A stretch of DNA of 64,000 nucleotides from Conexibacter arvalis. GTDB taxonomy: Bacteria > Actinomycetota > Thermoleophilia > Solirubrobacterales > Solirubrobacteraceae. The DNA lies in assembly GCF_014199525.1 (NCBI RefSeq), contig NZ_JACHNU010000006.1:124001-188000 (forward strand). Reading direction: 5' to 3'. The notes beneath the pieces were generated by a model. It saw nothing but the letters and a program-made list of their open reading frames with translations, had not been told where the DNA came from and did not search any database. Shown one piece after another: positions 57,689-64,000 of this stretch. The position numbers and the translations under genes were made by a program. The first letter of the stretch is position 1. The number at the start of each line of letters is the position of its first letter.

Positions 57689-58240
57689 CTACAGCAGGTG
57701 CGCGAACTCGTCGGCCAACCGCCGGGCGTGCCGCAGCTCAGCTGCGGTCGGCTCAGTTCGTCTGTCCCAAAAGACCGACTCGTACGGGATCTCGACACCA
57801 CGCCCCTGGCCATCCCGCCAGGCATGAACCCAGCCGGGAAACAAGTGCGCATCTTCGACCATCTGCGCAGCGTTCTCGTTCCGGTGACGCTCGATCACGT
57901 CATCGATGAGCGCCCGCTCCTCGACCGTGAACATCTCCATCCGCGGCTCGTCACGCGCGATCGGCGCTCTACGTCGCGCCCAGTCGTTCTCCCACTCGAA
58001 ACGCCCCGCGGCTTCGAGATCGCGCGTAGCCATCATCTCCTGCGCTGGCACGGGCCCGAGTCTGTCCGCCGTGTAGGTCGCCTCGGAGACAGGGCGACCG
58101 AGCTTCCAGTACGCCGTGAAGTCGATCCGCCACAGCAGCTTGGCAAGCTTGATCCGGCCGGCGCCCACATGGCGATCGGCAGCCATCCGTCTGCTGACAT
58201 AGAGAATCAACTCCTCCAGGCGGACGGGTGGGGCAGACAT
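57689..58240 (-). CDS. Panacea-domain (DUF4065/SocA-like) antitoxin
   Basis: 183 residues. The Panacea core is clear at ~29-65: KLAKLLWRIDFTAYWKLGRP followed by VSEATYTADRLGPVPAQE, and a C-terminal helical part including EMFTVEERALIDDVIERHR and HAWRDGQGRGVEIPYESVFW. Panacea domains act as antitoxins for many unrelated toxins, usually encoded upstream of or next to them. The downstream 87-residue protein six bases away is the expected partner. ATG at 58240. Confidence 0.8.
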   Translation of the reverse strand: MSAPPVRLEELILYVSRRMAADRHVGAGRIKLAKLLWRIDFTAYWKLGRPVSEATYTADRLGPVPAQEMMATRDLEAAGRFEWENDWARRRAPIARDEPRMEMFTVEERALIDDVIERHRNENAAQMVEDAHLFPGWVHAWRDGQGRGVEIPYESVFWDRRTEPTAAELRHARRLADEFAHLL

Positions 58241-58647
58241 GAGTCGGATGGTAGTGCGTCAGGAGGTCGTACGACCACCCGCAACTACGTAAGAGTCCGT
58301 ATGCCAGAGGAACGCGGTAGGACGTCCTCTGCCTGATACGCGAGCGCGTCCCGTCGGCTGATCTGCCACGGCTGTTGCCCGACGCGAACGCGGGACGTGC
58401 GCGAGCGCCGGAGCGAGTGCGCAGCGGTGGCGAGGGTGGGGTGCGCAGAGCGGCGGCGCGGCACGATGGGAGTGCTCGCGCGTCGTGATGCCGAGCGGCT
58501 GCGCGACGAGGCGCGGCGGGTCGTCAGACGGGGCTTGAAGCGGTGCGTTCCGAGGGTCCCCGGCGCCCTCCGCCGACGCGCATGAAGCGGGTGCGGGCGA
58601 GGGTACGTGTCAATCAGGAAAGCACTGCACCGACCGGACGCCATCGA
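58241..58647. other. 407-bp region without a supported gene
   Basis: After the Panacea gene the GC content rises back. Short open frames exist on both strands (for example 58397-58585), but they are Arg-rich shadows without ribosome sites. I see no palindrome or RNA gene. Confidence 0.45.
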
Positions 58648-58821
58648 ATGCCGAGCACACACAATCGAGTCCTCACCGAGCTGGAGCGCCTCGCGGTCGA
58701 GCGGCGCGCTCGCGTCGCCACCAAGACCGGCACGCGTCGCCGCGGCGACACCGTCGACTACGTCCGCCGCGCGATCGCGCGCCACCGTGCGCAGGGTCGC
58801 TCGACGGTGACGCGCAGATAG
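58648..58821 (+). CDS. small basic hypothetical protein
   Basis: 57 residues if started at ATG 58648: RVLTELERLAVERRARVATK then RRGDTVDYVRRAIARHRAQG, strongly basic, two helices, no membrane segment. In-frame alternatives start upstream at 58582 (MKRVRARV). No known domain; it could be a nucleic-acid-binding peptide, or a chance frame in Arg-rich DNA. Confidence 0.35.
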   Translation: MPSTHNRVLTELERLAVERRARVATKTGTRRRGDTVDYVRRAIARHRAQGRSTVTRR

Positions 58822-58935
58822 CCGCGCCGCCAGCGCTCAGGCGCGGTCGGCGGCCGACGGGCAGACAGCCGGGGCCGCCGGCGCGCATGCGCGTCCGCCG
58901 GCGCGCGTGTCCCGCCGGCGGCGCCGCCGGCGCGT

Positions 58936-59415
58936 TCAGGCGCGGTCGACGGCGGCGCGGTAGCCGGCCTGGAGGAAGTCGGAGATCGTCTCGGCGGCGT
59001 AGACGGTCGCGACGGCGCGCGTCTGGCGCGGCGCGGCGACGTAGCCGGCGACGAGGCCGGCCGCGATCCACTGCGCGAGGCAGTACGGACAGACGAGCAG
59101 CTCCCCGATCGCAAGCCGCAGGCCGCTGCCGCGCGGCTGCTCCTCGACCTCGCCGTGACCTGCGGGCTCCTGGAAGCGGGTGAACGGCGCACGCGCGAAG
59201 CTCGTCACCTTGTCGCGCGCGATCAGGCGCGACAGCTTGTGGGTCGCGACGCCGAGCAGCAGCAGGTCGCCGACCCCGATCCGCTCCGGCAGGCTGCGGC
59301 CGGCGCGGCGGTTGGCGAGGGCGGCGGCGCCGACGCTCGCGCCGAAGGCGCCGGTCAGCGTCGCGTACGCGACGAGCGGGCGCTTGTCGCCGGGCGGGTG
59401 GTAGGCGTTGGGCAT
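58936..59415 (-). CDS. DUF1360 membrane protein
   Basis: 159 residues. Helix 1 YATLTGAFGASVGAAALA (~16-33), GVGDLLLLGVATHKLSRLIARDKVTSFARAPFTRFQEP (read in pieces; the 'HKLSR.I..D.V..F.R.PF' block is the family hallmark), a second hydrophobic stretch LLVCPYCLAQWIAAGLVAGY with a Cys-Pro-x-Cys, and C-terminal VYAAETISDFLQAGYRA. Role unknown. ATG at 59415. Lies after the Rieske oxidoreductase on the same strand. Confidence 0.85.
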   Translation of the reverse strand: MPNAYHPPGDKRPLVAYATLTGAFGASVGAAALANRRAGRSLPERIGVGDLLLLGVATHKLSRLIARDKVTSFARAPFTRFQEPAGHGEVEEQPRGSGLRLAIGELLVCPYCLAQWIAAGLVAGYVAAPRQTRAVATVYAAETISDFLQAGYRAAVDRA

Positions 59416-59558
59416 GCGCGCCAGCTTCCCCGCGCGACGGCTTCGCAATCGGGCGCTCCGAGCGGCGGCCGCGGCCGGAGTGCGCGGACGCGTCGTGCCG
59501 GCGGCCGGCGGCGCGCGCGGTGGGCGGGGCGTGCGCGGGCGGCCGGGCGGCGCCCCGC

Positions 59559-61071
59559 CTACCGCGGCGGCTCGCGTCGCTCCAGCGGTCTCGTCGCCGG
59601 GCCGGCGAGCACGTCGCCGTCGATGCCGAAGCGGGAGCCGTGGCAGGGGCAGTCCCAGCTGCGCTCGGCGCCGTTCCAGTGGACGAGGCAGCCAAGGTGG
59701 GTGCAGCGCAGCGAGACGGCGTGGAGCGCGCCGGCGTCGTCGCGGTGGACGCCCACCTTCGCGAGCCCGTCGCGGACGACGCGCGCCTCGCCGGCCGGCA
59801 CCTCCTCCGCCGAGGCGGCGTCGGCCGAGGTCAGCCGGTCGCCGATCAGGTGGGCACCGACCCACAGCTGCGCTCTGGCGACCTGCGGCGCCGACCGCAC
59901 GCTGACGCGGTTGGGGTCGAGCAGCTCCGCGTACGGGTTGTCGCGCCCGGCGAGCAGGTCGGCGACGACGCGCGCGCCGATCGTCGCGTTCGTCATCCCC
60001 CACTTCTGATGGCCGCAGTTCACGTACAGCCGTCTCGCGCGGGGGTGGTAGCGGCCGGCGTACGGGAGGTTGTCGAGCGGCATCCCGTCCTGCGTCGACC
60101 AGCGATGGGGGACGTCGATCACGTCGAGGTGCTCGCGCGCGAACCGCTCGAGCGCCTCGTAGCGCGCCGGGGCGGCGTCGTCGGAGCCGACCAGGTGGCC
60201 CTCGCCGCCGACCAGCACCCACGGGTCGCCGGCCGGGTCGCGGTACGGCCGCACCGAGCGGGTCGGCTCGCCGGCGCTGATCGCGGTCACCTTGGGCAGC
60301 TCGCCGCGCACGCGCGCGGCGACGAGGTAGGAGCGGACCGCCTCCATCCGCGCGAAGAAGAGGCCGCGGTCGAGCAGCGGGTAGTTGGTGCAGACGACGA
60401 CCGCGCCGGCCGTGATCGTGCGGCCGTCGTCGGTCGTGACGACGCACGGCGGCCCCTCCTCGACCCCAGCGACGGCGGTGCGCTCGAAGACGTGGCAGTC
60501 GTCGCCCGGGATCAATGCCGCCAGCCCGCGCACGTAGCGGACCGGATCGAACTGCCCCTGTCCCTCCAGCGTGACGGCGGCCTCGACCGCGAACGGCAGC
60601 GGCAGGTCGGTGGTCGCGCGTGCGGGCAGGCCGGCCGCGCGCGCCGCCTCCTCCACGCTCGCGACCTGCTCCGCCTGCGCCCCGTCGAAGGCGTACGTCG
60701 CGTCGGCGATCCGCCGCCAGGCGCAGTCGATCGCGCAGTCGCGCACGGTCGCCTCGATCCAGTCGAGCGCCTCCAGCGAGGCGCGCGCGTAGCCGGCGAC
60801 CGCGTCGCCGCCGTGGACTCTCTTGACGTCGGGTGAGCTTCGTCCCCTGCAGCGCGGTCGCCTTCGCGGTCGTGAAGCCGGTCGCGCCGCCGGCGACGGT
60901 CCCGCGCTCCAACACCGCGACGCGGGCGCCGTCGCGCTTGCACAGCAGCGCCGTCGTGACGCCTGAGATGCCGCCGCCGATCACGGCGACGTCGACGCTC
61001 AGGTCGCCCGCGAGCGGCCGATGGACGGTCGGCTCGCCGGTCGCGAGCCAGAGCGACTCGTGGTCGCTCAC
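59559..61071 (-). pseudogene. FAD-dependent oxidoreductase with C-terminal Rieske domain, frameshifted
   Basis: Intended product about 503 residues. From GTG 61071 the N terminus carries the FAD fold VDVAVIGGGISGVTTALLCK and GGATGFTTAKATALQGTKLT. After about 80 codons the frame is lost at GGG 60831-60833 (CCC on the coding strand). One base fewer there restores LT-DVKRVHGGDAVAGYARAS and the frame that continues to the stop at 59559. The C terminus has a Rieske centre: RCTHLGC and CPCHGSRFG. Start overlaps the cupin stop (GTGA). Either a sequencing/assembly error or a genuinely broken gene; no slippery site or stimulatory structure is obvious. Confidence 0.85.
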
Positions 61072-61559
61072 CCGGCCGACGGCGGGTCGAGCGGGGCGGT
61101 CGGGGGAGCGCCCGGGGCGCGGTCGCGCAGCTCCGGCTCGGCCTGGCCGACCGGGATCGCGGGGTCTCCGTCGCCCTCCCCGGCGGTGACGGCGCTGTCG
61201 CGGAACGGCCCGGCGCTCGTCGCGCCGCCCGCGCGCAGGTTGGGGTGGCCGGGACCGGGCCACGGCGCGAGCAGCAGCACCAGCAGCGCGTCGTCGACCG
61301 CGCGCACGGCATGGCGCTCGCCCGGCCGCCAGTGGACCAGCGCGCCGGCACCGGCGCGGCGGCTGCTCCCGTCCTCGGCGTCGACCTCGACCGCGCCGCG
61401 ATGGACGTGCAGCCACGCGTGCTCGTGCACCTCGTGGTCCTGCAACTCCTCGCCGGCCGGCAGCGAGATCGCGACGACGCGCGCCGCGCCGTCGTCGGAA
61501 TGCAGCACGACCGGCTGGTGCGGTTGCACGTCCACCGTTGTGAGATCCCAGAAGTCCAT
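61068..61559 (-). CDS. cupin-domain protein
   Basis: 163 residues. Beta-barrel cupin with the metal motif in LQDHEVHEHAWLHVHRGAVEVDAEDG (read in pieces; H-x3-H-x-H pattern) and the second motif HWRPGERHAVRA. A disordered Pro/Gly/Asp-rich tail (~110-163). Translationally coupled (GTGA) to the Rieske FAD oxidoreductase, so they probably act on the same or consecutive substrates; no substrate identified. Confidence 0.8.
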   Translation of the reverse strand: MDFWDLTTVDVQPHQPVVLHSDDGAARVVAISLPAGEELQDHEVHEHAWLHVHRGAVEVDAEDGSSRRAGAGALVHWRPGERHAVRAVDDALLVLLLAPWPGPGHPNLRAGGATSAGPFRDSAVTAGEGDGDPAIPVGQAEPELRDRAPGAPPTAPLDPPSAG

Positions 61560-61641
61560 ACGCGAGGGGTACCCGGTCGCGCGGGACGCAACCGCCGCGG
61601 TGCGGCCGGCCGCGCGTGCGGCGCGTGCGCCGGTCGCCGGG

Positions 61642-62064
61642 TCAGCCCGTGCGCGGCTCGCCGTGGCGGACGTCGCGCGTGACGACGGCGCCGGCGCCGC
61701 GCGTCTGCTGCGTCAGCAGGCCCGCGGCGAGCAAGCCGAGGCCGGCGAGCAGGTACGGCAGCCACGCGCCGAGGCCCTCGTCGGCGAAGCCGAACAGCCA
61801 CGGCGAGGCCGCCAGCACGACGCCCCCGACGACGTCGGCGGCGAGGTGGGCCGGCAGCGGCAGCGCGTTCTCGACGCTGTACTCGTAGTCGGTGATCGTG
61901 CTCTGGAGCAGGATCAGCGCGCCGATCACGACCGGGACGGCGACGGCGGCGCCACCGGCGTCGCTCGCCCCGAACAGGAACGGCGCGACGACCAGGAGCG
62001 CCCCGGCCGGATAGTCGAGCAGCGCGTGGACACGGCTTGGGATCGGTCGTCGCATCCCGCCCAT
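61642..62064 (-). CDS. SPW-repeat membrane protein
   Basis: 140 residues, four membrane helices in two repeats: LLDYPAGALLVVAPFLFGA and the matching VVGGVVLAASPWLFGFADEG, the latter with the S-P-W family signature, each followed by a second helix (VVIGALILLQSTITDY; LPYLLAGLGLLAAGLL). ATG 62064 or three codons later. Function of the family is unknown. Adjacent to a DUF2243 gene on the same strand. Confidence 0.8.
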   Translation of the reverse strand: MGGMRRPIPSRVHALLDYPAGALLVVAPFLFGASDAGGAAVAVPVVIGALILLQSTITDYEYSVENALPLPAHLAADVVGGVVLAASPWLFGFADEGLGAWLPYLLAGLGLLAAGLLTQQTRGAGAVVTRDVRHGEPRTG

Positions 62065-62083
62065 CTGCCCGCGTCGCGGACGC

Positions 62084-62452
62084 TCAATCGCCGACCGAGC
62101 CCGGCGCGGGCCGACCGGCGGGCGCAGCGCCGCCGCGCGCGAGCGCGAGCCCGCCGGCGAGCAGGACGACGCCGGAGGCGAGGAAGGCGAGATCCCAGCC
62201 GAGCGGGCCGCCGAGGTCGTCGCGGACGTGGTGGATGCCGAGCAGCTGGTGGTCGATCAGGCCCTCGACGAGGTTGAAGGCGCCCCAGCCGGCCAGCAGC
62301 AGGCCGACGTGCACGCGCCACGGCGGTGCGAGCCGGCCCTGCTGCCAGGCGCGCACCGCGAGCGTCGTGCCGGCAACGACGAGCAGCCATGTCGCGACGT
62401 GGAAGAAGCCGTCGACGAGCGTGTTCGTCTCCAGGCCCGCGACGGTCGTCAT
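62084..62452 (-). CDS. DUF2243-like membrane protein lacking its N-terminal half
   Basis: 122 residues: VAGLETNTLVDGFFHVATWL, then helices VAGTTLAVRAWQQG, VGLLLAGWGAFNLVEGLIDHQLLGIHHVRDD (read in pieces) and LAFLASGVVLLAGGLALA. Complete DUF2243 proteins start with a further helix containing a DGI.xHqiLqWHH motif; I find no such sequence in any frame upstream before the divergent start at 62557. Truncated or a short variant. Confidence 0.7.
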   Translation of the reverse strand: MTTVAGLETNTLVDGFFHVATWLLVVAGTTLAVRAWQQGRLAPPWRVHVGLLLAGWGAFNLVEGLIDHQLLGIHHVRDDLGGPLGWDLAFLASGVVLLAGGLALARGGAAPAGRPAPGSVGD

Positions 62453-62556
62453 CGGGTGCGCGTCGCCGAGACGCGGGCGGTCGGCGTCCGGACCTGCGCG
62501 GTCTCCTCGGTGACGCGGCGTGGGGCGCTCGCCGCCGACGGGGGCAGGTGAGCGCC

Positions 62557-63057
62557 ATGGCCGACCTGCTCGCGATCTATCTCGACGACCAGCTCGCCGC
62601 CGGCGTGCTGTGGCGGGAGCTGGCCCGCCGGGCCGCGGGCGCCGAGCGCGGCACGCCGGCCGGTGCGGCGCTCGCGCAGGTCGCGACCGAGATCGCCGAG
62701 GACGTCGAGACGTTCGAGCGGATCATGCGGAGGCTCGGGCTGCGACCGGGGCGCGTCAAGCCCGCGCTGGCGATCGCGGCGGAGCGGGTCGGGCGGCTGA
62801 AGCTCAACGGCCGCCTGCGCTCGCGCTCCCCGCTGAGCCGCTTCGTCGAGCTCGACGTGCTCGTGATGGGCATCGAGGGCAAGAAGGTCCTCTGGGAGAA
62901 CCTCCGCGACGCCGCCGGGCTGGGCCAGCGGCTGCCCGACGTCGACTTCGCGGGGCTCGTCGCGCGCGCCGGCAGACAGCGCGACGCGCTGGAGCCCCAT
63001 CGCCTCGCCGCCGGGCGCGACGCCTTCCAGGCGGACGGGAGCGGCCGCCGCCGTTGA
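62557..63057 (+). CDS. ferritin-like helical protein
   Basis: 166 residues. Long helices DLLAIYLDDQLAAGVLWREL, ALAQVATEIAEDVETFERIM and VELDVLVMGIEGKKVLWENL give a four-helix-bundle pattern like actinobacterial ferritin-like proteins annotated as hypothetical; metal ligands are not complete (E/E pairs visible, no clear ExxH). AGGTGA precedes ATG 62557. Divergent from the DUF2243 gene. A role in iron or stress response is only a guess. Confidence 0.65.
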   Translation: MADLLAIYLDDQLAAGVLWRELARRAAGAERGTPAGAALAQVATEIAEDVETFERIMRRLGLRPGRVKPALAIAAERVGRLKLNGRLRSRSPLSRFVELDVLVMGIEGKKVLWENLRDAAGLGQRLPDVDFAGLVARAGRQRDALEPHRLAAGRDAFQADGSGRRR

Positions 63058-63071
63058 AGCGGGGCCGCCCG

Positions 63072-63986
63072 TCAGCGCGCCGCGTGCGCCTCGGCCAGCG
63101 CCGCGCGGACCTCCCGGCGCCGGCGACGGCGCTGGAGGGCGCGGGCGAGCAGGCCGTACTTCGGCGACAGCACGAGCGCGAGCACGAAGCAGCAGGCGGC
63201 GACGAGGCCCATCGAGCCGGCGATCGAGGCGTCGGCGCGCAGCGCGACCGTGTGGCCGAGGACGGCGCTCAGCCAGCCGATCCCGAGCGTGACGGCGATC
63301 ATCGCCAGCAGGCGGTCACACAGCAGGTAGGCGGCCGCCGCCGGGACGATCAGCATCGTCACGACGAGGATCGCGCCGACCGACTCGAACGCCGTCACCG
63401 CCGTCACCGCGACCGCGATCAGCAGCAGCCGCGACAGCAGCGTCGGGGAGATCCCGATCGTGCGCGAGAACTCCGGGTCGAAGGTCGTCGCCTTCAGCTC
63501 CTTCCACAGCAGCGCCACGAGCGTCGCGTTGGCGAGCACGACCGCGCCGAGCAGCACGATCGAGCGCGCCACCTCGACCGACCCGAACGCCCACACGTCG
63601 AACGGCGCGAAGGCGATCTCGCCGTAGATCGTCGCGTCGAGGTCGAGATGGGCGCCGGAGGCGAACTCGGTCACGCCCAGCACGCCGAGCGCGAACAGCG
63701 CCGGGAAGACGAGCGCGATCGCCGCGTCGCTGGCGACCAGGCGCGTCGATCTGAGCAGGTCGATCCCGATCACGCAGACGACGGCGAAGACGGCCGCGCC
63801 GACGATCACCGGCAGCGGCGCGCGCGTCTCGAACAGCAGGTAGACCGCGACGATGCCGGGCAGCACCGCGTGGCTGACGGCGTCGCTCATCAGCGCGACG
63901 CGGCGCAGCACCAGGAACGGGCCCAGCAGCCCGGCCGCGGTCGCGACGAGGCCGGCGGTGAGGATGATCGTGAGGTCGTCGCTCAT
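63072..63986 (-). CDS. metal (Mn/Zn/Fe) ABC transporter permease, ZnuB/MntB/SitD family
   Basis: 304 residues, ABC-3 family, about eight helices. Family block FLVLRRVALMSDAVSHAVLPGIV (read in pieces, ~25-47), KATTFDPEFSRTIGISP and the C-terminal VGAILVVTMLIVPAAAAYLL. Basic C-terminal tail. ATG overlaps the stop of an upstream gene (ATGA) that runs off the window, as in operons with a second permease or the ATPase. Imports divalent metal ions. Confidence 0.93.
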   Translation of the reverse strand: MSDDLTIILTAGLVATAAGLLGPFLVLRRVALMSDAVSHAVLPGIVAVYLLFETRAPLPVIVGAAVFAVVCVIGIDLLRSTRLVASDAAIALVFPALFALGVLGVTEFASGAHLDLDATIYGEIAFAPFDVWAFGSVEVARSIVLLGAVVLANATLVALLWKELKATTFDPEFSRTIGISPTLLSRLLLIAVAVTAVTAFESVGAILVVTMLIVPAAAAYLLCDRLLAMIAVTLGIGWLSAVLGHTVALRADASIAGSMGLVAACCFVLALVLSPKYGLLARALQRRRRRREVRAALAEAHAAR

Positions 63987-64000
63987 CGCGCCCCCTGCCC
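63983..64000 (-). CDS. 3' end of the upstream gene in the metal-transport operon
   Basis: The last codons read G-Q-G-A-R-stop, and the TGA overlaps the permease ATG as ATGA. Only five residues are visible; by position it is most likely another component of the metal ABC transporter. Confidence 0.4.
   Translation of the reverse strand, partial: GQGAR

Noticed and set aside
60825-60840. Programmed ribosomal frameshift in the Rieske oxidoreductase
   Set aside because: Only a three-base C run is present, without a classic slippery heptamer or downstream structure; mutation or sequencing error is simpler.

Overview
The window is about 73% GC, with dense, short-spaced genes on both strands, many GTG/TTG starts and many apparently leaderless genes. 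The gene set includes GTP-type PEP carboxykinase, FprA-type ferredoxin reductase, ImuB/DUF6504/DnaE2, poly-HAMP chemoreceptors, an MmpL transporter and a Chloroflexus-type malyl-CoA lyase. Together these suggest a chromosomal segment of a deep-branching high-GC actinobacterium, most likely Thermoleophilia/Solirubrobacterales (Conexibacter-like). That placement is inference from gene content and composition. No rRNA, tRNA, CRISPR array, transposase or integrase was seen.

Layout. 1-9 kb: TetR regulator, PEP carboxykinase (pckG), a MaoC hydratase divergent from malyl-CoA lyase, a secreted PKD protein flanked by two copies of a 41-nt hairpin, a CitE-like lyase and agmatine deiminase. 8.7-17.6 kb: two small unknown genes, an SCP2-like protein, and three chemoreceptors interrupted by an acyl-CoA dehydrogenase. 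17.8-26 kb: acyl-CoA synthetase, GMC/cholesterol-oxidase-like enzyme, PuuD-like amidotransferase, the ridA-ilvA operon, a DUF255 thioredoxin-domain protein and a decapitated PIN gene. 26-34 kb: a TetR/SRPBCC divergent pair, a secreted peptide, fprA, MmpL (preceded by a 13-copy heptamer repeat and apparently starting at ATC), glutamine synthetase, and HxlR with an AhpD-like protein.

34-38 kb is the most regulatory part: a c-di-AMP (ydaO-type) riboswitch in front of an 87-aa membrane protein, an ECF sigma factor with a membrane partner, a 40-bp perfect palindrome, 66-bp tandem repeats, a zinc-less DksA-like protein and a membrane-bound cytochrome c. 38-44 kb is an SOS mutasome (imuB, DUF6504, dnaE2) with two LexA boxes, followed by a second small cytochrome c. 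44-48.6 kb is one tightly overlapped operon: binding lipoprotein, ABC ATPase, permease, amidohydrolase. 48.7-57.3 kb holds a metallo-hydrolase-like protein, a GHKL ATPase with an output domain, a BBE flavin oxidase, MarR next to an MFS exporter, and a UspA/DHA2 exporter pair. 57.3-58.3 kb is a lower-GC island with a Panacea antitoxin/toxin pair. The end carries a frameshifted Rieske FAD oxidoreductase with a cupin, small membrane proteins, a ferritin-like protein and a Mn/Zn ABC permease that runs off the window.

Two themes recur. First, several + strand genes begin 6-7 nt after a TAGNNT hexamer with no Shine-Dalgarno sequence, which looks like a leaderless-promoter module and helps fix starts. 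Second, families repeatedly appear with their hallmark residues missing (DksA-like without Cys, AhpD-like without CxxC, PIN without its first Asp, DUF2243 without its first half).
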